From Thermocladium sp049965935 (GTDB lineage: Archaea; Thermoproteota; Thermoprotei; Thermoproteales; Thermocladiaceae), in assembly GCA_049965935.1 (NCBI GenBank), contig JBMFVP010000012.1, forward strand, positions 1 through 34,650: DNA of 34,650 bases, written 5' to 3'. Below the pieces are notes generated by a model. The model had not been told where the DNA came from, ran no database searches, and was given only the letters and a program-made list of their open reading frames with translations. Positions 1-8,356 of this stretch are shown here, in pieces. The first letter of the stretch is position 1. Each line of letters opens with the position of its first letter. The position numbers and the translations under genes were made by a program.

Positions 1-310
1 TTGTTGACTTCATACCGTAGAGGGACGCAACATAGGCAACGCCCTGTGCATGATTACCGGCTGAAGCTGTTATCACGTGCTTGACTCCCTCTCTACTCAT
101 CCTAGTTATGGCATTATATGCTCCTCTGGCTTTGAATGAGCCCGTCTTTTGAAGGGCCTCGAGTTTAAGAAAAACTTGGCCACCTGTTGCTCCCGATATT
201 GTATCTGACTTTACCAGCGGCGTTCTATAGATTATTCTCCGCCTTTGAGCTGATTTCACCAATTCAAGCGCATCTTGGGTTAATTTATATATGTCATCAA
301 CCACCGTCAT
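1..310 (-). CDS. ilvA: Threonine dehydratase (threonine ammonia-lyase), N-terminal part, cut by window edge
   Basis: This is a PLP-dependent fold-type II lyase that converts L-threonine to 2-oxobutyrate and ammonia, the first step towards isoleucine. About 103 codons are visible from the ATG at 310. The frame shows the PLP-lysine motif KTGSFKARGA near residue 50 and the phosphate-pocket motif SAGNHAQG near residue 80, both typical of the IlvA/TdcB family. The C-terminal part, including any ACT regulatory domain, lies beyond the left edge, so biosynthetic and catabolic forms cannot be told apart. A TATA-like box at about 333-340 (atatatac on the minus strand) sits about 26 bp upstream of the ATG, implying a leaderless mRNA. 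The next gene upstream on the same strand is RidA, the known partner that removes the reactive enamine products of this enzyme. Serine dehydratase is an alternative, but the motifs do not favour it. Confidence 0.88.
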   Translation of the reverse strand, partial: MTVVDDIYKLTQDALELVKSAQRRRIIYRTPLVKSDTISGATGGQVFLKLEALQKTGSFKARGAYNAITRMSREGVKHVITASAGNHAQGVAYVASLYGMKST

Positions 311-445
311 AGATTAAGGCTCATGGGATCGCGTATATATCCTTTTCCGTATAATATGTAGATATATACATAATTTATTTGCAACATGAAGCAGAATCCC
401 CAGGGCTTTTACATCCCTTAATACATCGAGAGGTTAAGGAGCGAA

Positions 446-550
446 AGCCCCGTGGGAAATGGTGCCATAAGAATGCTTTCATATATGGTATTTGGACGAT
501 CATGCTTTGATCTGGCCCTTGGGGGCTGGTGAGTTCATGTCAGTGGAGGA
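446..550 (+). repeat. Diverged intergenic repeat, copy A
   Basis: This stretch aligns by eye with 31924-32050. Shared blocks occur in the same order: an ATGG/GCC block followed by an ATA-GA-AATG-TTTCATA block, then TTGGAC, then a GCCC-TTGG-GGGC hairpin (515-526 here), then TTCATG and GTGGAGGA. In one frame it reads PLGAGEFMSVED, which matches the other copy apart from a 2-nt frameshift there. It lies in the 368-bp gap between threonine dehydratase and RidA, behind an AT-rich stretch (355-380) that could be a plus-strand promoter. The best guess is the decayed 3' end of a TnpB-type element, or a small RNA derived from one. The homology of the two copies is fairly firm; the identity of the element is not. 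Confidence 0.6.
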
Positions 551-678
551 CCCGCTGCGATCACTTCCATGGCATCGAGTTCAAGGAAGCAGAGTTAATC
601 CGCTTATTGAAAGATCGTTTTGTATAGGGGAATTTTGTGAGATATGCTTCATCAATGAATTAAATATTATTAATGCAT

Positions 679-1056
679 CTAACTACGTGCTGCTATTGCG
701 GTTATCTCGATTAATGCGCCGCGTGGTAAGTTATTGACCTCCACAGTTGTGCGGGCTGGCTTATTATAGTTGAAGTACTTTGCATAAACCTCATTGAAGT
801 CATTGAACATGCCTAAGTTCTTGAGAAACACAGTTACATAAACTACATTGCTCAAATCCATGCCAGCTGCCTTAAGTATTGCCTCTATATTTTCCATAAC
901 TCGCTGCGTCTGTTCCCTTATGCCTCCGCTCACTAATTCTCCCGTTGCAGGATCTAGCGGAATTTGACCGCTAATGAATAGGAGACCAGCTGCCTCTATT
1001 CCCTGCGAGTAAGGACCTATAGGTTTTGGGGCATTCTCCGTATATACTTGCCTCAT
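679..1056 (-). CDS. ridA: RidA/YjgF/YER057c-family 2-iminobutanoate/2-iminopropanoate deaminase
   Basis: RidA hydrolyses reactive enamine/imine intermediates (2-aminoacrylate, 2-aminocrotonate) released by PLP dehydratases, giving 2-oxo acids and ammonia. The protein is about 125 residues, the normal family length, and is expected to be a cytosolic trimer. Signature segments are the N-terminal PIGPYSQG, then FISGQIPLDPATG, and the C-terminal block with NKPARTTVEV (substrate-binding Arg) and PRGALIEITAIA. I chose the ATG at 1056, not the TTG at 1077: a TATA-like box (ctttaaaaa on the minus strand, 1078-1086) is centred 26 bp upstream of 1056 and overlaps the TTG, so the transcript should begin at the ATG. 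The gene lies upstream of threonine dehydratase on the same strand, fitting removal of that enzyme's by-products, but the 368-bp gap and separate TATA box suggest separate transcription. Confidence 0.93.
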   Translation of the reverse strand: MRQVYTENAPKPIGPYSQGIEAAGLLFISGQIPLDPATGELVSGGIREQTQRVMENIEAILKAAGMDLSNVVYVTVFLKNLGMFNDFNEVYAKYFNYNKPARTTVEVNNLPRGALIEITAIAARS

Positions 1057-1077
1057 AAGTGGAGTTTCCCTCAGCAA

Positions 1078-1086
1078 TTTTTAAAG
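1078..1086 (-). promoter_or_regulatory. TATA-like box for ridA
   Basis: The minus-strand sequence ctttaaaaa is centred 26 bp upstream of the ATG at 1056. It overlaps the alternative TTG start at 1077, which rules that start out if this box is used. The inference rests on the spacing seen at most genes in the window. Confidence 0.55.
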
Positions 1087-1203
1087 AATAATCCATATTT
1101 CAGCTATGCAGGTATAATGCTTTGCCATGGATAAACCATGCCCAGCTCCACCCCATTCAGCAGCGGCCAAAATGAGGAGAACAAACTAATGGCGAATTAT
1201 ATT

Positions 1204-2454
1204 CTATTCCTCTTCAATAGGCCCAATCAGCTCCACTTCAACTTCGTCGCCCTCATCGAATCCCTCCCTATTCTCCGGCACGACTAATATGCCGTTTCCC
1301 TTGGTTAGCGTAGATAAAACACCGCTCCCAGTTAATGCTAAGGGTTCTACGTATATATTGCCTCCAGATTTAAATACCCTGGTTCTTATGAATGACCTAG
1401 TATTTATGGGGGTCGCCACCCGCCTCACTAATCGCCCCTTAACTAAAGGCTTTGGCTCCCTCCTTGCTCCCATTAACTCGAGGAAAAGAGGCTTGACCAA
1501 CGCCTCCACTCCCGTTAATGCCGCAACGGGGAATCCGCTGAGCGAGAAGATGGGTTTACCCATTATAACCGCCACACTATTCGGCCTGCCCGGCCTAATT
1601 GATGTGCCGTGTACAAAGTACTCCGGCGATAATGATTGAATAGCCCTAATTGTTGCATCGGGCGCACCAACGCTTGAGCCCCCCGTTAATATAATGGAAT
1701 CAAAGCTACCTATATCGCTTAATATGCGTCGCCGTATTTCATCTTCATCATCGGGCAGGATTCCTCTATAGGTGACCCCTATTCCATCCTCCTCAAGGGA
1801 GCCCGCTACAACAAACCTAGTGCTATTGATTATTGACCCGCTCTTGGTTACCCCAATTGACTCTATATCGATTAATTCATTCCCAGTGGAGTAAAGTGCA
1901 ATATTTAAGTCGAAGACCTCAATGGTTTGGACTCCAATTGATGCAAGAATGGCGACGTGCCATGGCCTTATCCAAGTGCCTCGTCTTAAGATGACTTCGC
2001 CGGCGGACACGTCCTCGCCTTTCCTAGATACATTGCCCATGGGGGCCACCGGCTTAAACACCTCCACGAATTCGCCTCTCAACCTTGAGTCCTCGTACAT
2101 GACCACCGCATCCGCTCCGCTGGGCAAGGGCGCTCCCGTCGATACCTCCACCGCCTCCCCCGGCTTTACCTCTATTGATGGATTGTCACCGGCCATTACT
2201 GAACCCACTACTCTCAATAATATTGGATTAGTGTAGGAGGCTCCAAAAGTATCCCGACTCCTCACGGCATATCCATCAACGGCTGATCTATTGAATGACG
2301 GCACATCTACGTTTGACACGACGTCCCGTGCTAGGAATCTATGTAGGCTCCTCCAAGTCTCGACTGTAACTATCCTGGGCAGGCCCCTTATCCTGCCTAA
2401 GGCTCCCCTGACCGCATCATCCACGTTGATTACCTCCTTAAAACCCTCCCTCAC
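1204..2454 (-). CDS. moeA: Molybdopterin molybdotransferase MoeA
   Basis: MoeA inserts molybdate (or tungstate, common in hyperthermophiles) into adenylylated molybdopterin in the last step of molybdenum/tungsten cofactor synthesis. The 416-residue protein has the usual domain order: an N-terminal segment with DVPSFNRSAVDGYAVRS near residue 50, domain II with GDNPSIEVKPGEAVEVSTGAPLPSGADAVV (key part STGAPLPSGAD), the MoCF-binding fold with ILTGGSSVGAPD near residue 257 and the RPGRPN/LSGFPVAAL segment, then a small beta-barrel C-terminal domain. The start is GTG at 2454, with a TATA-like box at 2476-2483 about 26 bp upstream, so it is leaderless. No C-terminal PBP-like fusion (seen in some archaeal MoeA proteins) is present. 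It is transcribed alone and divergently from the flavoprotein gene at 2569. No other cofactor-synthesis gene is in the window. Confidence 0.95.
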   Translation of the reverse strand: MREGFKEVINVDDAVRGALGRIRGLPRIVTVETWRSLHRFLARDVVSNVDVPSFNRSAVDGYAVRSRDTFGASYTNPILLRVVGSVMAGDNPSIEVKPGEAVEVSTGAPLPSGADAVVMYEDSRLRGEFVEVFKPVAPMGNVSRKGEDVSAGEVILRRGTWIRPWHVAILASIGVQTIEVFDLNIALYSTGNELIDIESIGVTKSGSIINSTRFVVAGSLEEDGIGVTYRGILPDDEDEIRRRILSDIGSFDSIILTGGSSVGAPDATIRAIQSLSPEYFVHGTSIRPGRPNSVAVIMGKPIFSLSGFPVAALTGVEALVKPLFLELMGARREPKPLVKGRLVRRVATPINTRSFIRTRVFKSGGNIYVEPLALTGSGVLSTLTKGNGILVVPENREGFDEGDEVEVELIGPIEEE

Positions 2455-2568
2455 GGCGGGTTGGTTTCCTCATGCAATATAAAGATTCCACTATTTAGCA
2501 TTGAAGGCCACGACTTGTGCCTGATCATGCATAATTATTTATAGTGCTCGCTCCCCCTCTATGCAGTA

Positions 2569-3723
2569 ATGAGGATAGGCATAGTTGGTGCAGGTCCAAG
2601 TGCACTTTACTTGTTAAGGATGGTCAAGAATCATGATGTCGCTGTCTATGAGGAGGATCCTCGACTCGGATTACCTAGGCACTGCACCGGCTTAGTCAGC
2701 ATGAATGGCGCTGCTGCATTGGGAATATATAGGAGGGACATAGTTATGGGCCGCTACTCGCGGGTCAAGGTTATTAATGGCGAGAATGGCTCCACGATCA
2801 CATTCAACTTGCCGAAGCACTCCATAATAATGCTGAATAGGCCATCTCTAGAGGAATCGCTATACGATGGTTCCGGCATTATTTTCAATAGTAGGGTTAA
2901 GGCCGTATCGCCTCATGGAGATATTAAGAGTCTCTCCAGCGATGAAAGATTCGATGCAGTAATAGTAGCGGAGGGCGCCCGGGCCCGCCTCTCCAGGATT
3001 TTCGGCATCAACTATGATTACTTATTCGGGATACAGGGCGATGGCAAGGCTGTTGGCAATGCATTACCGTCATCCATTGATGAGATAATAGTGGTGTTCG
3101 ACAGGAGGATTAGCTCGTCTTACTTCTCATGGATTGTTCCAATAGATGGAGGCGAATATAGGGCTGGGGTGACTGATAAGATAGATAGAATAGCGGCGTC
3201 TCTAGCTTACTTCCGGAAGCGATTCGGGATCAGTTATAGGACTATGTTTGGGGGCAATGTCATGGTTTCTTCCAGGGGCGGATCATTAATTATGGGTAGG
3301 GCAGCGGCTATAGGGGACTCCACTGGCATGAATAAGGCGTTAACCGGTGGAGGGATACTGACTGGGGTACTTAGCGCTAGGTTACTTGGGTACTCCCTTG
3401 ACTTGACGAGTGATGTGGACGCGGCATTTAGGGCTTATGTTGATGCCTTGAACTCCACGGTGGGAACTACATTGAGGTTTTACTCTTACTTATCCTCTCT
3501 CCTGTATTTACGGAGTGGTATTCAGCCCATACTTGAATTACTTAGTGAAGTTAATGGATTATCGGTAAGCGTTGATGATTATGATAATCACGCCAAGGCA
3601 ATTGCATCCGTGCTAAGGTCACGCCCATCCCTATTGTTTACCTTGCTTAGGATAGTGCTTAACATGGATCTTGGTTCCCCCCTTAATGCCGCTGGATTGC
3701 TTCTTGGTCGTCAAGCTACTTAA
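2569..3723 (+). CDS. FAD-dependent oxidoreductase of the geranylgeranyl reductase family
   Basis: Members of this family saturate isoprenoid double bonds; in archaea they reduce the geranylgeranyl chains of membrane ether lipids or of prenyl carriers. The 384-residue protein begins with a Rossmann FAD motif (GIVGAGPSALYL, residues 4-15). It continues with HCTGLVS near residue 38, in the place where the family carries a conserved Cys-x-Gly. Near residue 248 it has the second FAD signature, GDSTGMNKALTGGGI, which corresponds to GDAAG-x5-TGEGI in characterised enzymes. The Asn-Lys-Ala segment and TGGGI instead of TGEGI are mild departures. The start is ATG 2569, with a TATA-like box (ttatttatag, about 2536-2545) about 26 bp upstream. 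The gene stands alone between moeA and an MFS gene. The family is clear, but whether the substrate is the lipid core or another prenyl compound cannot be read from sequence. Confidence 0.82.
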   Translation: MRIGIVGAGPSALYLLRMVKNHDVAVYEEDPRLGLPRHCTGLVSMNGAAALGIYRRDIVMGRYSRVKVINGENGSTITFNLPKHSIIMLNRPSLEESLYDGSGIIFNSRVKAVSPHGDIKSLSSDERFDAVIVAEGARARLSRIFGINYDYLFGIQGDGKAVGNALPSSIDEIIVVFDRRISSSYFSWIVPIDGGEYRAGVTDKIDRIAASLAYFRKRFGISYRTMFGGNVMVSSRGGSLIMGRAAAIGDSTGMNKALTGGGILTGVLSARLLGYSLDLTSDVDAAFRAYVDALNSTVGTTLRFYSYLSSLLYLRSGIQPILELLSEVNGLSVSVDDYDNHAKAIASVLRSRPSLLFTLLRIVLNMDLGSPLNAAGLLLGRQAT

Positions 3724-3761
3724 ATAGTTAAGTTTTTAACCACATAATGGAGTAGCCGTTC

Positions 3762-5429
3762 ATGACCATAACCACGGAGGCCTCGCCATCGGAGAGAAGA
3801 AGCGTTTTGCTTAATGCGTTCCTCGGTTCATTCACTGCATCAATGAACATATCAATGCTGATAATAGCATTGCCGGCCATATTTAAGGGAATAAGCGTTT
3901 ACCCATTATCCCCCCTTGGCTTCACATCAATGATTTGGCTGATAGTTTCCTACCCATTGGCGCTGGCAGTCGCTATCCCAATCAGTGGCCGCCTCTCAGA
4001 TATGTATGGCAGGGGAAAATCATTCACCATAGGTTTCCTCATATTCACGCTTAGTTCCCTGCTACTTGGATTAACACAGGGAACGGGCGGCGTCGCCTCC
4101 ATCGAGTTAATAGCGTTCAGGATAGTTCAAGGAGTGGGGGGTAGCTTCATGTTCAGCAACAGTCCAGCATTAATAATGGATGTATATCCACCCCGTGACC
4201 GCGGCTTCGCATTAGGGGTAATTGGAATATCATTCAGTGCAGGTTCAGTTATAGGCCTATTGATTGGCGGCGCATTAGCCATCATTAATTGGAGACTAGT
4301 TTTTCTAGTTAATGCATTCATCGGAACGATTGGGACTTACTGGGCATATAAGGTGGTCTATAAGTTATCCCCCGGCTCCGGCATAGCTAAGGTAGACTGG
4401 CAAGGAGCACTACTCCTCGCTGCTTCCCTGGTAGCCATACTGGTTGCGCTGAATCTAGGCATGCTTCCATATAATAATCAACCTCTTGGTTGGGGTGATC
4501 CATGGGTCTGGGCACTACTTGCCCTAGGTATTATCCTTCTCCTCGCATTAGTGCAAGTGGAGCGCCGTGTCTATGAACCAATGCTGAGGCTGGATCTATT
4601 CAGGATAAGGCAATTCACGTTCGGCGTTATCAGCGCATTCTTCTTATTCCTAGCCCAGGGAGCCAATATATTTGTATTATCAATACTGCTGCAGGCGCTG
4701 TACTTGCCAATGCATGGGATTCCATATAGCGAGACGCCCCTCCTTGCCGGCATATACCTAATACCAAATAGTGTAGCGAACGCCATATTCGCTCCGATAG
4801 GCGGCCGCCTCGTTAATAGGTTAGGCGCTAGGTTGGTGTCCACCATGGGTGCGATAATTGCTGGGATTAGTTTTGAATTATTGGGGCTTCTTTCAATTGA
4901 TTTTAGTTATGGATTATTCGCTGTAATATTATTTATCATGGGAATGGGGTTCGGCTTATTCATGTCGCCTAATCAAGTATCCATATTAACGCCCGTTCCT
5001 CCAAAAGATCGCTCGGCTGCGTCCGGCATGAGGGCTAGCCTACAGAATGTTGGTTCCTTGACTAGCATAGTTATATTTCTGTCACTAATAATAGTTGGAA
5101 CATATGCGGCGTTACCTAAGGTTCTTGCCTCTTCGCTGATTAACGCTGGTTTGCCGTATAATACTGCAGCTATGCTTAGCAGTATACCGCCGGCAATAGC
5201 ATTATTTGCCGCCTTCCTTGGCTATGATCCCATAAGCACATTAGCGAGCATAACGCATGTATCAATACCTCAATCGCTTCTCCCGGTTCTTACCAAACCC
5301 AGCTTCTTCCCGACCGCGATAGCTCCAGCCATGATAGGCGGCTTTCATTACGCGTATCACATAGCTGCAGCAATGGCTATAATGGCTGCAATACTATCAG
5401 CGCTGCGGGGGAGGGAACAGCTTGCCTAA
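3762..5429 (+). CDS. MFS transporter, DHA2/EmrB-QacA-like (about 14 membrane segments)
   Basis: This is a proton-coupled major facilitator of 555 residues, the size of 14-helix drug:H+ antiporters and longer than the usual 12-helix type. A motif-A-like loop, SGRLSDMYGRGKSFTIG, follows helix 2, and an RIVQGVGGSFMFSNSPALI segment matches helix 4 of EmrB-like proteins. A second motif-A-like segment, GGRLVNRLGARLVS, occurs in the second half. Hydrophobic segments run through the protein, ending with a helix-rich C terminus. The first residues (MTITTEASPSERRS) are a short cytoplasmic tail. The start is ATG 3762, with a TATA-like box (agtttttaac, 3731-3740) about 26 bp upstream. It ends 4 bp from the end of the convergent HAD gene. 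The likely role is export of toxic or amphipathic compounds; the substrate is unknown. Confidence 0.88.
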   Translation: MTITTEASPSERRSVLLNAFLGSFTASMNISMLIIALPAIFKGISVYPLSPLGFTSMIWLIVSYPLALAVAIPISGRLSDMYGRGKSFTIGFLIFTLSSLLLGLTQGTGGVASIELIAFRIVQGVGGSFMFSNSPALIMDVYPPRDRGFALGVIGISFSAGSVIGLLIGGALAIINWRLVFLVNAFIGTIGTYWAYKVVYKLSPGSGIAKVDWQGALLLAASLVAILVALNLGMLPYNNQPLGWGDPWVWALLALGIILLLALVQVERRVYEPMLRLDLFRIRQFTFGVISAFFLFLAQGANIFVLSILLQALYLPMHGIPYSETPLLAGIYLIPNSVANAIFAPIGGRLVNRLGARLVSTMGAIIAGISFELLGLLSIDFSYGLFAVILFIMGMGFGLFMSPNQVSILTPVPPKDRSAASGMRASLQNVGSLTSIVIFLSLIIVGTYAALPKVLASSLINAGLPYNTAAMLSSIPPAIALFAAFLGYDPISTLASITHVSIPQSLLPVLTKPSFFPTAIAPAMIGGFHYAYHIAAAMAIMAAILSALRGREQLA

Positions 5430-5433
5430 TGCA

Positions 5434-6108
5434 CTAACTCAAGTATGTATCTATATCCATCAATGAATTTAATTTAATGCTTGGAAGAGGAGACTCCTCC
5501 CGGCTTCTGATTAATGCAGTCTCCATTCCAGCAGTCATTGCTCCGCGTATATCGCTGCCAACTCTATCCCCCACGAATAGGCACTCCTCTGGATCCACGT
5601 GAAGCAAGCTAGCCGCTAATAAGAATGGCGCTGGATGTGGCTTTACCTCTGGAGTATCATCGCCAGCAACAACTATTAAGTCAAAATAGTGAAGTATTCC
5701 ACTCATCTCCATCCGTGCCCTCTTGAATCCATTAACGCCATCCGTATTGGCTATAATGCCTAAACTAACTCGTGGCTTAAGCATTTGTAGGGCTGGCTCA
5801 GTATCCGGATACGCCTTGCTCAGCTTGGCCCAAGTTCCCCAATAAATCCTCAATAAATTAAGTGCCTCCCCCTTCTCAAGCGATAAGCCAAGCCTATCAT
5901 ATAGGCTAAGAAACCACTTCCTTCTATCGAATATAGCTCGCCTCTCCATCTCGCGCTCAATGATTTCCAATAGGGCAATGGCCTCGCCAATAGGTACCCC
6001 ATGAATTGATCGAATGGCTGCCGCCACGGCCTCGATCGCCCCTCTTCGTCCATCATTGACATCCATTAATGTATCGTCAAAATCAAACAAAACGGCCTTG
6101 ATTCTCAC
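5434..6108 (-). CDS. HAD-superfamily hydrolase (phosphatase-like)
   Basis: This is a 224-residue haloacid-dehalogenase-fold hydrolase, probably a cytosolic small-molecule phosphatase. All four motifs are present: motif I FDFDDTL with nucleophile Asp9 and acid/base Asp11, motif II IIANTDG, motif III Lys in EVKPHPAPF, and motif IV FVGDRVGSD. A helical cap lies between motifs I and II, as in subfamily I enzymes such as phosphoglycolate phosphatase or 2-haloacid dehalogenase. The start is GTG 6108, with a TATA-like segment at about 6131-6140. It lies 58 bp downstream of rpiA on the same strand and may also be read from that operon. The substrate cannot be assigned. Compare the degenerate HAD protein at 20182-20880. 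Confidence 0.87.
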   Translation of the reverse strand: MRIKAVLFDFDDTLMDVNDGRRGAIEAVAAAIRSIHGVPIGEAIALLEIIEREMERRAIFDRRKWFLSLYDRLGLSLEKGEALNLLRIYWGTWAKLSKAYPDTEPALQMLKPRVSLGIIANTDGVNGFKRARMEMSGILHYFDLIVVAGDDTPEVKPHPAPFLLAASLLHVDPEECLFVGDRVGSDIRGAMTAGMETALIRSREESPLPSIKLNSLMDIDTYLS

Positions 6109-6166
6109 GTTGCCTACACAAATGGCGCCCTTATTAAAAGCTGTCGAGGAAGACTTGGAATTAAAC

Positions 6167-6850
6167 TTACTTAATTATGACTCCGTTGCTTGAGCCGATT
6201 ATTAACTTGCTTACCCTTGATCCATTAAATATACCAACCTCGACGACGCCAGGTATCGCCTTTAACTCCACTTCCTTATCAATACCAATGCTGTCGCGAG
6301 GATATGAGTAATCCAAGATGTAATTGCCATTATCGGTAATGACTGGCCCCCTCTTATCGTTCCCCACCCTTAGCTTAGCTTCTCCTCCAAATCTTTTCTC
6401 TATTATTCGCTTAACCATTAGCCAAGCGAATGGCAAGACCTCTATTGGGATTGGACGCCCGCCTGGAATTGCCGACACAAGCTTGCCCTCGTCTATTATC
6501 ACGATGAAGGAATCCGCGCCATAATCAATTATCTTCTCCCGGGTCAACGCTCCACCTCCACCCTTTATTAGGTTTCTATTAGGATCCACTGCATCAGCGC
6601 CATCTATGGCGACATCTATTTCATCCACCTGCCACGGTTGTCTCACCAGTTTCCCCAATCCAAGCCTCACCGCATTTACCTCGACCTCGCTTGAGGTGGG
6701 GACTACCTCAATAGATAATTCCCCCCGCTTCACTCTATCCGCCAGCATTTCAAGAAATATTTGAGCAGTGCTTCCAGTGCCGGCCCCCACCACGTCACCA
6801 TTCCTTACGTAGCTCAATGCCGCCGCGGCGGCTTGCTCCTTGTTATTCAT
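6167..6850 (-). CDS. rpiA: Ribose-5-phosphate isomerase A
   Basis: RpiA interconverts ribose 5-phosphate and ribulose 5-phosphate, supplying ribose for nucleotides. In archaea without an oxidative pentose phosphate pathway it links to the ribulose monophosphate route. The 227-residue protein is of normal length. It carries the phosphate-binding GTGSTA motif near residue 24, the catalytic DGADAVD near residue 83 (Asp pair), KGGGGALTREK near residue 96 (catalytic Lys and Glu) and the conserved C-terminal EVGIFNG. Its ATG overlaps the end of the upstream nucleotide-sugar dehydrogenase by 8 bp, so the two are almost certainly co-transcribed and translationally coupled; no separate TATA box is needed. 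Confidence 0.96.
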   Translation of the reverse strand: MNNKEQAAAAALSYVRNGDVVGAGTGSTAQIFLEMLADRVKRGELSIEVVPTSSEVEVNAVRLGLGKLVRQPWQVDEIDVAIDGADAVDPNRNLIKGGGGALTREKIIDYGADSFIVIIDEGKLVSAIPGGRPIPIEVLPFAWLMVKRIIEKRFGGEAKLRVGNDKRGPVITDNGNYILDYSYPRDSIGIDKEVELKAIPGVVEVGIFNGSRVSKLIIGSSNGVIIK

Positions 6851-8222
6851 GTATATTCCCCATCATTGGTCGGCCTATGCCCACGTAAATTACGTTCCGA
6901 GGTGGGTTCCTCCAGTCCCTTATCACGTGTCGAGAATCAACCACCGCTACCTTGGGGTTCATTTTGCCTATGTCCATGAGGCTTAGCTTAGTGTATTCGC
7001 TGTGATCGGTTAATATGGCTATCACGTCTGCCCTCAGCGCCGCTTCTAGGTCTTTAGTTAATGGTATATTCCAATCCTTTAATGTGCGGTCCTCCACCAC
7101 GAATGGATCGTGAACAATCAAGTTCCTGTATCCATTGTTTATTAGGTGCTTAATGACATCATATGACGGGCTTAGCCTCGTATCATCCACGTCGCCCCTA
7201 AATGCTAATCCAAGAATAGATATGCGTGGATTGTTTGCCTTAATCATGCTTGCTGCTTCCCTTATTAAGTCGAAGACGTACTTAGCAGCCATGACATTTA
7301 TCTGTCTACCCAATGCCGTTAAGTCTAATTGGACGCCAATGCGCTTGGCTGCATATATGAGGAATTGCGGATATATTGGTATGCAGGAACCACCCACTCC
7401 AGGACCCGGCTTATGCAGGTGCGAATAGGGTTGACTATTTGCTGCTTCCCTAACTTCATCGAAATCTATGCCTAAGCTCCTGCAGAGCCTAGCCACTTCA
7501 TTTGCTAGGGCAATATTTACGTCCCTATAGACGCCCTCCACCAGCTTCTCCGTCTCCGCCACGGTGGGTGAACTAACTATCATTACCCCCTTCTTCGCTA
7601 TAGCTCCATATAGTGCCTTCGCGGCTCTAGTGCTTCTTGGCCCAACTCCCCCAATTACCTTGGGATACCGTTCCTCTATATCTTGAATGGCTCTCCCCAC
7701 ATATATTCGTTCAGGCGAGTATACTAATCCAAAATCATCCTCGGCAACTAAACCACTAACGCGCTCTAGTATTGGTTTAGCCACCTCCATAGTAGTTCTG
7801 GGGGGAACAGAGGATTCTATTATAACTAAGTCCCCCTTCTTGAGGCCTTTGCCTATGCTCTCCATGGCCGAGGAAAACGCCTCAAACCTTGGTTCTCCCT
7901 CGTTCATATATATAGGAACAGTCACTATCTTCACTTGGCTATTGGCGGAGGCCTCCTCCCCACTCATCGTGTACATCAACTTCTTGGCAAGCCTCCTCAG
8001 CTCTGCCTCAACAGTTGAATCGCTTAACCTAAATGTGCATGACTTAAATGCGGCAACTTTACTTGAGTCAGCATCGACTCCAATCACCTTGGCTCCAGCC
8101 CTCGCCCATACTGCCGCTATCGCTGTGCCAACGTAGCCCATTCCATATACGGCCACCACTAGTTCCCCCTCCCTTAATAGCCTCACTAGTTCCTCCTCGT
8201 TGGCATCCAATAGATTAACCAT
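6843..8222 (-). CDS. UDP-glucose/GDP-mannose dehydrogenase-family nucleotide-sugar dehydrogenase (WecC/UDP-ManNAc dehydrogenase-like)
   Basis: These enzymes oxidise the C6 hydroxyl of a nucleotide sugar to a uronic acid in two NAD-dependent steps, supplying sugars for cell-surface glycans or N-glycans. The 459-residue protein has an N-terminal Rossmann domain (VVAVYGMGYVGTAIA, residues 22-36), SPERIYVG near residue 169, a conserved Lys in TEKLVEG (Lys227) and the catalytic cysteine in GVGGSCIP (Cys280). The C-terminal sugar-nucleotide domain has ILGLAFRGDVDDTRLSPS, the family's GLAFKxxxxDxRxSP motif. The wording of these motifs is closest to UDP-N-acetylmannosamine dehydrogenase, but the substrate is uncertain. 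The start is ATG 8222, with a TATA-like box (gtttaataat, 8243-8252) about 26 bp upstream. It is the first gene of a pair with rpiA. Confidence 0.88.
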   Translation of the reverse strand: MVNLLDANEEELVRLLREGELVVAVYGMGYVGTAIAAVWARAGAKVIGVDADSSKVAAFKSCTFRLSDSTVEAELRRLAKKLMYTMSGEEASANSQVKIVTVPIYMNEGEPRFEAFSSAMESIGKGLKKGDLVIIESSVPPRTTMEVAKPILERVSGLVAEDDFGLVYSPERIYVGRAIQDIEERYPKVIGGVGPRSTRAAKALYGAIAKKGVMIVSSPTVAETEKLVEGVYRDVNIALANEVARLCRSLGIDFDEVREAANSQPYSHLHKPGPGVGGSCIPIYPQFLIYAAKRIGVQLDLTALGRQINVMAAKYVFDLIREAASMIKANNPRISILGLAFRGDVDDTRLSPSYDVIKHLINNGYRNLIVHDPFVVEDRTLKDWNIPLTKDLEAALRADVIAILTDHSEYTKLSLMDIGKMNPKVAVVDSRHVIRDWRNPPRNVIYVGIGRPMMGNIHE

Positions 8223-8314
8223 GCAAGAATCAGGGAGGCGCGATTATTAAACTTACCCAGCCATTAATTCCGCATGGATTTAATTATCAGTCTATCGATG
8301 GGGAAGGGGAGCAA

Positions 8315-8326
8315 AAATTTTTATAG
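8315..8326 (+). promoter_or_regulatory. TATA-like box and short leader of the P1 stalk-protein gene
   Basis: The box aaatttttatag predicts transcription starting near 8347. That leaves a 10-nt leader with GGTG (8347-8350) in front of the GTG start at 8357. A leader with a Shine-Dalgarno-like core is the exception in this window. Confidence 0.5.
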
Positions 8327-8356
8327 ACATAGGTGACGGTTGTTTCGGTGAATTAA

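Noticed and set aside
492..737. 81-codon plus-strand ORF across the ilvA-ridA gap
   Set aside because: It contains the diverged repeat and then continues into the 3' end of ridA in another frame; it has no promoter at leaderless spacing and no recognisable protein.
7687..8136. 149-codon plus-strand ORF
   Set aside because: It lies antisense within the nucleotide-sugar dehydrogenase, whose motifs are clear on the minus strand.
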